Source: Adineta steineri | Lineage: Eukaryota > Rotifera > Eurotatoria > Adinetida > Adinetidae | Reading direction: 5' to 3' | Length of the DNA: 64,000 nucleotides | Assembly: GCA_905250115.1 (NCBI GenBank) | Contig: CAJNOI010000094.1 | Span: forward strand, 277,375-341,374 | Position numbers and translations under genes: made by a program | The notes under the pieces: generated by a model | The model's database searches: none | The model's input: only the letters and a program-made list of their open reading frames with translations | Told to the model about the DNA's origin: nothing | Shown here: piece after piece, positions 11,149 to 26,792 of the stretch | Layout of the letters: each line of letters opens with the position of its first letter | Numbering within the stretch: position 1 is the stretch's first letter

Positions 11149-11179
11149 AGGAACTGACTATGTGCACTCGGATGCACCA
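11143..11179 (+). repeat. Short direct repeat, left copy (near-palindrome)
   Basis: AATAAAGGAA followed by TGACTATGT and a CACTCG core is shared with 12927-12963, about 31 of 37 bases by eye. The core TATGTGCACTCGGATGCACC is itself nearly palindromic. This copy overlaps the stop region of the calmodulin-like gene. Confidence 0.5.
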
Positions 11180-11279
11180 TCTTTCTAATCATTCTGAGGT
11201 ATCAGCCATTGTTCTTCAATGCATAAAATCAAAAATCAAAAATAGGAAAATCAAGTTTTTAATAAAAAATAGATTGTGT

Positions 11280-11496
11280 TCAAGATGTTATTTGAGAAAG
11301 TTTTTCTATTTCAGCAAAATATTGTTCTTTGGTCATTATTTCACCGGTAAACGCTTTAAACAATTCCATGAATTTTGTCGCAATCAAATTTTCATCATAG
11401 TTTTGAGAGACCTAAAAAAAAGAGTATAATAAATGAGGAAGACTGTAAAAATAAAGTATAAATGACTGTCTCAATGTTTACATCTTTTTCAGCCAT
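11280..11496 (-). CDS. Small two-exon gene, 48 residues
   Basis: An ATG in good context (ACCATGG, 11496-11494) opens five codons (MAEKD) followed by a GTAAAC donor and a 70-base intron with a T-rich acceptor. The second exon (11411-11280) continues in phase to TGA. The product is 48 residues, acidic and helical (for example FMELFKAFTGEIMTKEQY and FAEIEKLSQ), with no recognised domain. Clean splice sites, phase agreement and protein-like composition support it. It is tail-to-tail with the calmodulin-like gene. Function is unknown. It could be an EF-hand-derived or complex-subunit micropeptide, but nothing proves that. Confidence 0.5.
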
Positions 11497-13191
11497 GGTT
11501 ATTTGAATCTTATGTCGATAAAATCAGTAACTATTAAGACAAATCAAGCTCACTATAAAAAAATGACCGCTAAAGAGATGAATACACATTTATATAGGTC
11601 ACGCAAATATGTTTATTATTTGACGATAATAAATATAGTTAAACAAAGTCAATAATGTATCGGACAACGCGAAGAGTCATTAAGATATACATTTTCTGAC
11701 TAATAGTTTGTTTTTCTCTTTCTGCTTCCGGCTGCATAGGTGAGAAATTGATAAAAAAACAACAATAAACATTAACATTTTTTTTCTTCCCCGAACTATC
11801 TTTCGTTATATGCACGCCGATTTAAAAACAAATAGTCAAGAATATGCGTAAGGATGATCATTTTCTCATTAACAATTATTCAAGTTTTTCTCGTTCTTAA
11901 ATATGTCGAAGCATCACTAGAAATATTTTCTATACATAAGTTTTCATCATTTTACACCGTAGTTTTTTGTCCAATGTGATTCTACATACGAATCAAAATT
12001 TTACTGCTATTCTACAACTTTTCACGATTATGAAAGTTGCTTGTGAAATTCATTTAAAAGATTTCTCTATCTTCTGTCTACAGTTGTTCATGATTATCTA
12101 GTAGACTACAACCTAGTCGATGACTATCTTACCATTTCGAGGTGGGTCTACTTTGTCAAATAATCGAACCAATGCCACTTTTACAAATTTTTTTTGACGC
12201 ATTGACAGTTTTTGACGACAATAATATCGAGATGATTATACTACACGATGGTTTTATCTAACAAAAAGAGAGAAATGTATATCGAATGTTTACTGTCGCG
12301 TTTGATCATTTAATTTTCGTGTAGTTTTATTCTCTTTTTCGATTTTGCGGGACAATCTATAACAGACATCATGGAAGAAACCTTTCTCAATACAGAATTT
12401 CAGAGAATTTGGAACAGTAAACATTTCTGTCGCAAGAGATAATAGAACAATCTAATTGCGCCATTTTCGAAATTCATAAATGCCAATAAAAATTTTACTT
12501 ATCTTCTCATTTATACAGAAAATACTTTGTTTGTTAGTGACATCTCTTGTGATAAAGATTCAACCGTTTAAAAATCTCTTTGTCAACTACTACGGGTGTA
12601 AGTCAATGACATAATCAGTAATGACGCTTCACCCGATCGGGTTACATCTCTATTTCTGCAACATTTTTATGGTTGCAAATGCAGTGAGAAATAGTACTAC
12701 CACGTATTTTTCCATATCGAACAAGAAAGAAACTATTAGAACAAGTCTGATGGGTTTGTTCTTACCGTTTTTGTAAAGCTTTTTTACGGCACACTTTAAA
12801 AAAGATTCAAGATTTTGTCATTGATTTATGAAAGTTTCGTAGAGCTTTCGATGGGGCATCTTTTTAAACAAAAATACGCTTTTATCATTTGTCTATTGTC
12901 AAATATTATAGAATCGATCAAGTAAAATAAAGGAAGTGACTATGTACACTCGAGTACACATAGACACATTCATAAATAAACTATAGAATTTATTATAATA
13001 ATTAAAAAAAAATATTTATGTTGACAAAATAATAACAACGTTCAATTTTCCCAATGCACAAAAATAAGCTGAATTATTAGTCAAAAATAAAAACGAAAAA
13101 TACATAACTCGATTATAAATTATATTTTTTTTGTTACGATATATGAGAGAGAAAAATCTGACAAATTAGGTGAATTTATGCCTCTTTTTTT
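11497..13191. other. Intergenic region between the small gene and Akt
   Basis: About 1.7 kb without a gene I can support. The part from about 12100 to 12900 is less AT-rich than the flanks. A 37-base segment at 12927-12963 resembles one at 11143-11179 (see repeat entries). The 3' UTR of Akt lies at the right end. Confidence 0.45.
12927..12963 (+). repeat. Short direct repeat, right copy (near-palindrome)
   Basis: Same unit as 11143-11179. Here the core TGTACACTCGAGTACACA is an almost perfect palindrome. The two copies lie 1.8 kb apart in the same orientation. Confidence 0.5.
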
Positions 13192-16309
<3,118 letters not shown>

Positions 16310-18892
16310 GTTGTCGTTCTTTAATGTTTCGTATTGATGATCATACTATTTTATATATATATATCTTTTTTATCTATTAAAAAAATAAAATATTGTCATA
16401 TCACTGCGTGGGATTTTCGTATTATAAATGTTCTAGTTAATAGACGTATTAATAACCAGTGAACCGAAACAATAATAATACAGAAGAAAAAAAAATAACC
16501 CATAAGAAAAAGGGCTTACGTGTATATGATTATATATTATTTGAAACAGAAACGAAAAAACAAAGCAGATTTTAAATATTTACAATCGTTGATGTTTTCT
16601 AATAAAGATACACAAAAATTCGTACTGTCATATATTAGAGTAGATTTCTATTTAAATAAAATAACTTTCTGATAGAGAAATAAACCTAATGATAATATAT
16701 TAGTTTCATTAATACGATATTCATTTAAAAATTTGTTTATTAAATATTAAAAAATACGCTTTTTTACACTCTGTTCAAGTTCATTATGCAAATACAGTAT
16801 GAAGAGTAGGTACTTCTCAGGAGGAAAAAAAACTTATTTTTCAATATTTTAATCTTTATAAAAAAGCATCAATGTTAATCTGACAGTTTCCTATGTTTAA
16901 TTAAAAAATTAATTATGACATCAACAACATTCATACATGATTTATTTTGATACACTCCTAGAAAATAATCTGTTTCATATAGGTCATTTTTAATGAATGT
17001 TTCTAGTAAAAACAAAATATTATATATAATCCTATTTAAAATAAGTTTTAAATAACATGAAAATATAATAAATACTTAACATTATTTAATTTGACTAAGT
17101 GGTTAAACGATGGATTTAATATTAGTTTAACACTTTACAAAAACGTGTATATAGACTTATTTGAACGATGAGAACGTTTGTAAGCAGGAAATAAATAAAT
17201 ATTATATTTCTATAACAATAAAGAAAATATAATAAAATAAAAATGTTTCTCATTCTTTATAAAGTAATTTAGAAAGATGTCGTTTACTCATTATATATTA
17301 TTAAAGACTACGACGACCTCAACACAAGGTGTGTCGATATTTTTTGACTCAGTCGTAAAAAGTACAATTCATTTTTGGATAGACAGTGACTATTTTGTTC
17401 TTTTTTATAACAAAAAAACAATTTTAGCTATAAATAGAAGAAGAAGAAGCCGAATAAATGTAATATTCTTTTAGTTACTATTCGTCTGCTCGAAGGTATG
17501 ATTAACACTACGATCGAACATTAGCATAAAACCTACGTGAAAACTATTATATAATTTGATAATCACCAGTGACAGTGAAAATAGACTTTTAAGATATTAT
17601 CTAAATTCTTAATACTTTAAAGAAATATTATGTGCATGTCAAAAAAAAAGTAATTTTTCAGAGTTGAAATATAATTTCTGTACTAGAAGCATCTTGTCTA
17701 CTTTTACTAAACTTATATTAAGAAAATAGCTGAATAATACAGAATGACAGCTGGAATAAAATACACATGAATTATCTGATCTCCTCATTTATTGATTAAA
17801 TAAAATATATGTGATAAAAATAATAATAACAAAAAAACCTAATGTGTTAGTCTCTTACAATTGATTAAATAGGTTCTAACATTCATTTAGAAAACTCAGA
17901 CTAGCAGAAAATTATCTGATGTTATTTTCATATGACTATGAGTTGCACACGTCACAATTGTGAGAATTATTATTCTTATTATAATACTAGATAAATTTCT
18001 ATTCGTTAATAAGAAAACTATGCTATGTTATCTATTGTTAACACTAACTAAATATACCAGATAAAATTACTAATGAAAAATATCCAGGAATACCAGATAA
18101 TCCTTTGTGTTGTAATATTTCTATCTATCTCATAGATTTTGTATTAACATATTATGTTGTTGTATTGCATTTAATTGTTAATAGCCAAATAAATATACTA
18201 ATATCATTAATAGTAATAATGATAAGAATTCATGTTTTGTTGGTGAATATAATCTATAGTAAAGAAAGAATTAAGTTCTGTTATTAAAGTTTTTATTGAG
18301 GAATTTTTGTTATCCTATACTGTTATTTACAATCAAAAAGATATAATGGAGTAGAATCTCGTAATCATCGTCATTAGTGTTACTAGTCGAATAACGTAAG
18401 GCTTCAGAATAATATTACGATATATTTTTTTTTCATTCTAGAATGAATCTACTTTATAATCATATGTGTCTACAAATAGAATGCACCGGATGCACTTTAA
18501 TTACTTTCTTGTTTTTAATGTCCTACATAAATGAAGAAAAAAAAAAGAATTTCATAGAAAATCAAAGGTAATAATTAATAAAAGTATATGATAAATAAAA
18601 ATCAGAACTTTTTAGACGTGTCATGTAGACTTTTTATCAAAACAAAACGAACTCTTAAGATCTAACTGATTAAATACATAATTTATTATTTTGAAGGGTA
18701 TGTACTTTGATAAAAATAAAAAGACATAAAATTTATTATGAATATTATTTATTGATATTTTTTTTTTCGTTCTCTAATATATAAAACAAAGGAGACACAA
18801 AAAGAAAACACGAACACCGATTAAATTGAATAGATATTATTCATACACAATTAAGACAAAAGAAAAAGAAAAGAAGATAGCTTTTTTGTATA
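16310..18892. other. Intergenic AT-rich region
   Basis: This 2.6-kb stretch contains the Akt promoter at the left and the hyccin 3' end at the right. Reading frames at 17277-17474 and 18105-18287 lack coding character. I see no repeat family or RNA gene. Confidence 0.5.
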
Positions 18893-21800
18893 TTAAAGAT
18901 AAGTTTCAGCAGCTTTTGTTTTATTTTCATCTGTTCCCATAAATCGAACTGTTGTAAATGTTTCTTTTTTTTCTCCATGTCTCATACTTGATGTACGTGA
19001 TTGAATTGAATCATCATCACTATTATAATTATGTATAATTGTTTGAACTTGTTGCATATTTGGTGATGATGCACGTTGTTGTAGTTGAATAGTATTAAAA
19101 TATGTTTGAGTTGATGTTAAAGATTTTGGTTTATAATGACGTGCTGATGATGGAGATGGACTTGATGTTGCTGGTCCAATTGATGATGATATATTTGTTT
19201 TTGTAGTATCACTCAATAATGAATTCATTTCTTCATTTTCATGATCAGTACATAGCGATATATTTGTACTTGTTGAACGAATAAATTCAGTTGTTGGTGA
19301 ATTTTCATCTAATACATCAAGTATTGATTTATGTCGATGACTAGTTGGTGGTGTTAATGTTGTTGGTGATGCATCACTCGGCGCCGGGACAAAAGCTAAA
19401 TGTTCTATTGTATCATTCGGTAAATCATTCTCAATAATAGCTGAAATAAAAATTTTCTTTTTCTCATTATCTTTTCTATAAACTTTTGAAGAGTACCTGT
19501 TTCGGTTTGATGATGATGATGATGAGAACTTTTATGTGAACGCTGTCGACTTTTCATTGAACGTGTTGTTGTTGCTGTTCGTTTTTGTTTCACCATATCA
19601 ATTGTTGGTGGTAATTCAATTTCAATACCAATTGTATCTTGTTTTGTATGTCGTTGTGTTTCAAATTCGTGTAAATAACTCATAGATTCCGTCATCTAAA
19701 CATTATCATTTGATTAAATCACAAATTATTGATATAGAATAACTTACTAAAATAACATCAGCATACATTTCATATTCAGCTCGTTGTTTTAATAGATGCA
19801 TACATTCAGCTGCTTCCTTACCTGTTGAATTAGCTCTAGAGAAGAAGATTTATTTTTAAGATTATATTCTTTTTTTTAATATTTACTTTAGATAGGATAA
19901 TGTTCCTAAAATTTCTGACATTATTCGACTTGATATATGTATACGACGGCCAGTTCGTGGTAAAATAGGTCTATCTTTTTTCGTTGAAATATTCTCATCG
20001 AACGAAAAACCTTGGCCAAGTAATCTAAACATCAATAGATAAATAAAGGATTGTTTTATTTATGTATTACTTTTTTGTCATTTCAAAATAAGCTTGTCGA
20101 GACGATGTATCCATAGCTGATACATTCATACCATATTGAATAAGAAGAAACCAAAGAATTTGTTCTCTAAAAAAAAGAAAATATAACAGAATATTTAATT
20201 TTTTTTCTTTCTATATTATCAATCAATTAGTTAGAATAAAAGTTAGTTCATTTTCGGAAAAGATTTCACAAACACAAAGATAATCTACTAACAAATAATA
20301 GAAATTTTTGGCTCCTGTTTTCCATTTTAACCCATGACTAAATAATAAAAATACCAAAAAAAACAAATAAGTTCGAATAAAATATATGCATAATCTATAC
20401 ATATTTCCCTTGCCCAAATTTCTATTCTAAACAAACCCCTTCGGACTGTTCATTAGTTTTGTACTACTGGAAAATATCAGACAAACAATTGAAGAGATAT
20501 TTATATATATACTAATTTAAATAAATACCTTGTAGTTGCATTGACTGAATCAAATGGAAGAAATGTTTGTAAACGGACAACTTCACATTTTTTTTCATGT
20601 TTCGATATTGCATGTTGAGTAAGTGGTGTAGGTGCATAATGATCCTAAATTAAATGAAACTTTTTATCCAACGAGTTTTTTTAATTGCTTTGATCTTTTT
20701 TCTCTGTAAATTTTGACATTATACAATTTCTTAGTTTTTTTTTATATTTTCATCAATTATAATTTATTTTGTTTTTCTTTTGATAGAATTATTTTTTAGT
20801 ATTATATTAGAAATCATTTGATCAGTATGCATTTAGTCATAAAAGAAATTCATTTTATTTTTATTATTTGATTTTCATCTACTATTTAATTAAATACAAA
20901 ATGTTTTTTTTTTCATATATGAAAATGATAGTTATACAAAGTTCCATATTGTTAATTGTCTTAAGATTTGCTGAAAATAAAATCTTAGTTTTATATCGCC
21001 GATATTTAATTTAGTCATCCCAGTCATTATCAACCGAAAGACTTACAGGATTCGGTATATGATAGATTGATGGTAAAGTCAAATTTGGAATACCTAAAAT
21101 TATTTTAAATATTCTTTTATATACTTTTTTATTTCTTAAATAGACTTACGAAATTCATTTATTTTATCCGCATATCCATCGTCAAGAACACCCTAGAAAA
21201 ATGATAGTTAAAATTTTGAAATATTTCTTATTGAAAAAATTTAGTTAGTAAAAAAGTTGATAGTGACATATGTTATCTATTCAGTAGTAGAGCTACTGAT
21301 ACAGATTAGTATATAACAACTGTTATCAATAGCTAACTACCGGTTAGACAAAGTCTTCGTTTTTTTCATACTAGACAAGTATATAATTTATAAACTTACT
21401 AGATTGTAGAGACCAACAAGGAAAGTATCAATTGTTGAACAAACATCCTACAAGCAAAGAGTACGACACATCGAATGATGAAGAAAAGAATAATGAAGTG
21501 ACGTGCTCATTCTCGTCTTTTTATAATAACGATAATCAAGCGGTAAAAGAGAGAAGTAAAAAGAGAGAGAGGGAAAGGAAAAGGGAGAGAGAGAGAGAAA
21601 GACAGAGACAGAAAAGAAAGCCGCTCATCTCTACTATTGGAGTCTGATTATTCACGCTAGGATGCTGTCAGAAAAAAGGAGGAACAATGACGATGATGAT
21701 GATGATGATGACGATGCTGTCGACTTCAGGCAAAGACGTATTATAAATTTAGTCTATATGTATGTGTTCATAATGATAATGAAAAATGAAATTAGCTTTG

Positions 21801-23864
21801 TTTAACCGTGTTACTATCTCTCACGTCTCTTTCATTTCCGTTTTTTTTTCTCATTTTTTCTTTATTCAAAAAAAAAAAAAAAGAGGAAAATTTTTTAATA
21901 TATCATCATGGCACGATGAATTTTCGAGTTCTTCTTGTTGTAGCTTACTTTGTCTATTATTCTTATCACTGATTATGTCAATCTTTTTAATTTAATTTAA
22001 AGATCGGAAGTTCGATGTAAAATTCGCGCTTTAGGACAGACTTTTTTATTATATAGAAAGAAAGAGAAAAAAAAAAGGAATCATCTTTAAGACTTTGCCT
22101 GCCTACTCAAAAGATCTATGTCGTACACATGTATGCAGGCTTTATATATCTGACACATACTTTCTCCTCTTCCCTTCGTTCTCAATTTATGTAAAAGGCT
22201 TCCTGCTTTTTCTTCTACTATATATTGATAAGGAGGATGTATATATGTTACCCGATCATTAGACACACAGACAATCATAATAAGCGAGTATCACAGTATT
22301 CTATCTCATTTTACCTTAATAGTAATAGCATCATCTGACTCCGGATGATGATAAAGAACATCATAATATGCTATAACAAATGATGGAAGAAATTGTAGTA
22401 CAAATGTTCGATGTTGTGCATCGCGATAAAGTGTGAAGAGATGATCACATAGCGATGATGCATACTATTTAGAATAATGTTATATCATATATATATATAT
22501 AAACTCTATAATCATTGATACATACTTCCGAAGGTTCTGTAGTGATGGCCAAATGAATTTCACCATTAAGCTTTGGATTGTAGTTTGATGTTGATGATGA
22601 TGCTTTCTCATCCTATTCAAGCAAAAAAAAAAGAATAAGAAGAATAAGACTCACATCTTTTTTCCCGTTTTTTTCTCCTCTTTCGACTTCCGATGCATTC
22701 TTTTTATTCAAACATAGACACATATGCACACCTAGATGATGATGATGATGATGATGATGCTGATGAGAAAAGAAAAAGAAGATGAAAGCTAGTCGTGCGA
22801 ACAGATTTCTTTCTTCCACTTTTCTATTCTTTACATTACCATCACTTGTCAGAAATGTGTGCGCGAGAGCATAATTTTAGTCATTTTGCTTGATATGTCG
22901 TTCTCGTTTAAGTTTTAATCTTTTGACTGACGAGAGATAATCTTTTCTCTTTTCTTTAATGTCTAACATTTTTTCAATCTTCTTTTTTTTCCACTTTTTT
23001 TTGTTGCATAGTTTATAAATTATATTACTTCAGACATGAATAAATAAATAAATAAATGAAAGCAAGTGAAAAGATCATGAAGAATATATCTATATATATA
23101 TGATTATTTTATAATTAATTCGAATTGTCCGTGCGAACATATAAATTCAAATGTGCAATCATATGAAACAATTATAATATTAAATTATTATGTCAGATGT
23201 ATATGACTTGTCACCTGCAGTAATTTCTGATGTCTTTCAAAAAAAAATCTGTATTTAGACAAGAAAAAAAAGTGTATCAAATTAGATAAAAGACTTTCAT
23301 TTTGTAGAAAAGATAATCGGAAAAAGAAGGAATAGAAGTAATAGGAGAAAAGATCAACTCTCAGTTTTGCCTTTATTAAAACTCGTTTTTTCATGATTAA
23401 TTTACGAAGATGCATATTACAATGGAAAAGTGAGCTGAGAGAAGAAAAAAAGAAAGAAAGGATGTTGCTCTCTTGCGTTTCTTTGGTGATGTCTACAGCA
23501 AAAGCAGCAGCAGAAAATCGAGAAAGATTATAAATCACACACACACAAATACGTGTATATACATACACATACTTTTGATTGGTAGCACGCAATTCTATTC
23601 ATGAGCAGTGGGGAAACGCGAGTACCTTACAATTTAGAAATATTATCCTCATTAGCACTGCATTTATTCTAAATGAGATGAAGAGAAATTAATGTCGACA
23701 TGTTAAACTATCATCAAAGATGCAACACATTCATAGATTCATATATATATAGATGTGTGTGTGCGTACCTTGAATGACATAATCCAATTATCAACGTCTG
23801 TAAAATTATTCGAGAAAGATTCTCTTGAATAAAGACTGTCACTCGTTTGGCTTGCTATAGACAT
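18893..23864 (-). CDS. HYCC (FAM126): Hyccin (FAM126), PI4-kinase III alpha complex subunit
   Basis: Eleven exons give 535 residues, close to human hyccin (521): 23864-23769, 22612-22526, 22464-22315, 21192-21150, 21093-21047, 20644-20529, 20166-20071, 20024-19887, 19835-19748, 19695-19497 and 19440-18893. All phases agree. Family landmarks appear in order: DNWIMSFK near the start (vertebrate EEWLSEFK), LFTLYRDAQHRTFVLQFLPSF ([21 protein letters not shown]), LPSIYHIPNP (KPSVYHEPSS) and the conserved ISSRIMSEILGTLSYL. The last third is low-complexity Ser/Thr/His-rich and probably disordered, as in the family. Hyccin stabilises TTC7 and PI4KA at the plasma membrane to make PI4P. The third intron is about 1.1 kb and holds simple repeats. 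A TAG acceptor at 23870-23872 just upstream of the ATG indicates a spliced 5' UTR. Confidence 0.9.
21540..21612 (+). repeat. GA-rich simple repeat in hyccin intron 3
   Basis: Imperfect GAGAGA/AGAAAG tract. A neighbouring GATGAT run lies at about 21691-21712. These produce a spurious frame on the plus strand. Confidence 0.8.
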
Positions 23865-26792
23865 AGTTGATCTAAAAAATAATCATAAAATGAAAAGAAA
23901 AGAAATATCTTCATCTTTAAAATAGTTTAGTTATACCTTTTGCTGAAGTTTATATAATTAAAAAAATAACTGGAGATTATCGCTGCACATTTGAGATTCT
24001 TTATCTATCTAAAATAAATCATTTTATGATTGAAATTAAATAGTTATAGAAAATATTTTTCATCCTTTTTTGAGAATCTTCATCTTTCTTTTATGATTAA
24101 ATTTATTTGTAAAAATAGACGATAATATATTTCTTTTTCATCAAACTAAAATATATAATAATACGGAGATCTAAATATAGAGATCTAAGATTATAGTTTG
24201 ATAAGTAGATTCGAAAAAAAGAACAAGCAAAGCAAAATGAAGGCGTTGACAATATTCAATGATTGGTTTAGGAAATCACAAACGATTTATACTCTAAAGA
24301 CCTCTTGAAGTATATTATTAAATTTCCTAGAGAGGTCGCAATTTTATGTATATAAGACTTAACGATTCTATACTATGTAATAATCAATAAAATACCATGA
24401 CAAATATAATTATATATAATTTCTTTTAAATTATAAAAATAAGATTCCTTACGTATTTAAAAAGATAATTTAAATTTAATCAATAATGAGTTGCGAATAA
24501 TCTTTAAAAGATATTTAAAATCTAAATAGTATTATCTGAAGAAAAATTAATTTAAATTTGACTTGTATGAATATATACTGAAGTCTTGTTGATTATAGGA
24601 TCTCTAGTTTGAGATTATAGATATAATAATGTCAAATAAATTCAGCAGATAGACAAAAAAATCTTTATAACGTATTAAATATCTTTCTTATAAAAGATTT
24701 CCTATTCATCATAACTCAAATTTATATGAATGAGTAATTCTAATGAGAAATACCTGTTCATAAATTGAATATTCCGCATAGATCAACGAGTCAATACATA
24801 ATATAAAGACTCGTAGTTGTAAGAACAGATATTTAAACTCTACATCCGTTTATTGTTTTTACTAGTATTTCAATAGATATAATTTAAAAATCAGTATGAA
24901 GAAAAACAGATCTTGTTTCTCTTGACATTAAAATCAAATATTTAAATCGTGAATAAAAATGGATAGAGTATTAAGTGCATCTATTTCTGACAGAGGAAGG
25001 AAATCGTCTGTAATTCATTTTCTCCTTGTTGTACACGTCATTTAAATATACGAATGATGCTTATACTTCAGTTAATCAAATAACAAAATTTCGTTTTCAC
25101 ATTCTCTCCGAGTAAGCATAGAGGTAAATACTGAATTTTAGGAACTATTACATTTTCTAACTGTTATTGTAGGTACACTAAAATATTCTTAATAAATCTA
25201 TGTTTACATAAAAAAACGTTAAGATTATCGTTGTTAATTATATTAAAGTACATAATTTGAATTATATATAAATATGCTATATATTCGATAATATTCTTAT
25301 TTTATATTTGAAATAGAATGAAGACTTATATGCATATTCATATTTTTATGAAGAAATTACTTTGCTTATTGTTGATTTAAGGAAAATTATGAATTATAAA
25401 ATACTTTCAGGTCATTTAAGTATTTCATATATAAACCACAATCTTTCTGAATATTATAAAAATAAGTTTTCAAGTATTATTTGCATATTTATACGGACTA
25501 ATATTTGATTAAAAATAGAAACGCTTATCAAACGGAATAGTTAACAATCGAATATTCTGTTATAATCGAATAAATAAATAAATACAAACAAATTAGTTAT
25601 TGTCTACTGAATATCTATCGTCAATATAGCTATTATTATTATTAATCAACGATGCGCCAATATTGCACGAGAGTGCAATTATTTCCCCGAAAATAAATTT
25701 TAAAAAAGTAATATGACTTTACCGCTTGCCCTGACTGTCCCTATTAAGTTGATATTCAAACAAAAAAAGAACTATATTAAATTGAAGCAATATATTTTAT
25801 TCACATAGACATATCAGGAAAGTAATATGCATATTTACTGACTATAAAAAAAGCAATATGAAGTTATTACTTTTCATAGAAACCTTACTATGCATCGCTT
25901 ATAATTAGTAAAAATCAAAAATATATTGAATAAGAAAACGTGCTATTTTTGTATATAAATTTCATATAATAAAAATGTATGATTGTTTAATCGGTTGAAT
26001 AATATAATAATAAAATAGGTGAACTATATTTCTATTTAATATAATTGTAAAACTATATATTATTAGCAACTACTTTGAAACAAATTCTAATGATATATGA
26101 AAACATATAATTTAACATAAAACGATAATTGACATTTTATTTTAAAAAGATTTAATGACTAAAATTTTTTTTTGTTTATTTGTTTAATAAGAAAAATAAA
26201 ACTTACCATTTTTTTTTCTACACTCTTAAAAACAGTTGATTTACTATAAATAAAAAAAATATTATTGATAAGACAAATTATGAATTTTTTGTTTTTCAAA
26301 AAGTATTTTGTCAAGTAGTTTCATTCGTTGAAGATTTTTCATATAAGGCAATGTTATTCTTGGGTTTTTTTTCATTATCAATTCTTATTCGTCGTTTTGT
26401 TTTACTGTAACATTTTGAAAAAAAAAAACAAAATTTGTTGCATGAAAAAAAATAGTAAGCCAGAAAAACAAACGATTATCGTTCACCGGGCCAGCGATGA
26501 CGCACACACAGACATCGCATAACACACTCATCATATACAGAGACAAATAGAATATAAAAAAAAAGAAAACGTTTTTGGTATCGATCAAATACAGAGGAGA
26601 AATAGAAGAAAAAGAATAATACACTCAACAATAAAAATCACAGTTAAGCTTCCGTATTTGTTATTCTTTAATTTTTTAAGTGACTGCACTCATCACGTCT
26701 AACTAAAAATAGATGTGTGCGTCTAGGTAGAAGTAACAAAAGAAGTATTTTTTTTTCTTTTTATTCTAAAGACATGAACTATATTTCGATGA
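23865..26792. other. AT-rich intergenic region, possible 5' UTR exons of hyccin
   Basis: About 2.9 kb without a protein gene. A perfect minus-strand donor (ATGGTAAGTTT near 26204-26214) could mark a 5' UTR exon. Spliced to the first hyccin coding exon its ATG would be out of frame, so it is not a start. The 3' flank of the GPCR lies at the right end. Confidence 0.35.

Noticed and set aside
11160-11429. 89-codon plus-strand frame after the calmodulin-like gene
   Set aside because: It is antisense to the small spliced gene at 11280-11496, which has coherent splice sites, and it lacks protein-like composition.
21432-21647. Frame rich in Arg/Glu/Lys in a hyccin intron
   Set aside because: It is a translation of a GA-rich simple repeat and lies antisense inside a well-supported intron.
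23628-23670. Possible extra hyccin exon between exons 1 and 2
   Set aside because: It has an acceptor and a GTAAGG donor, but including it shifts the frame of the next exon. Skipping it keeps the family alignment.
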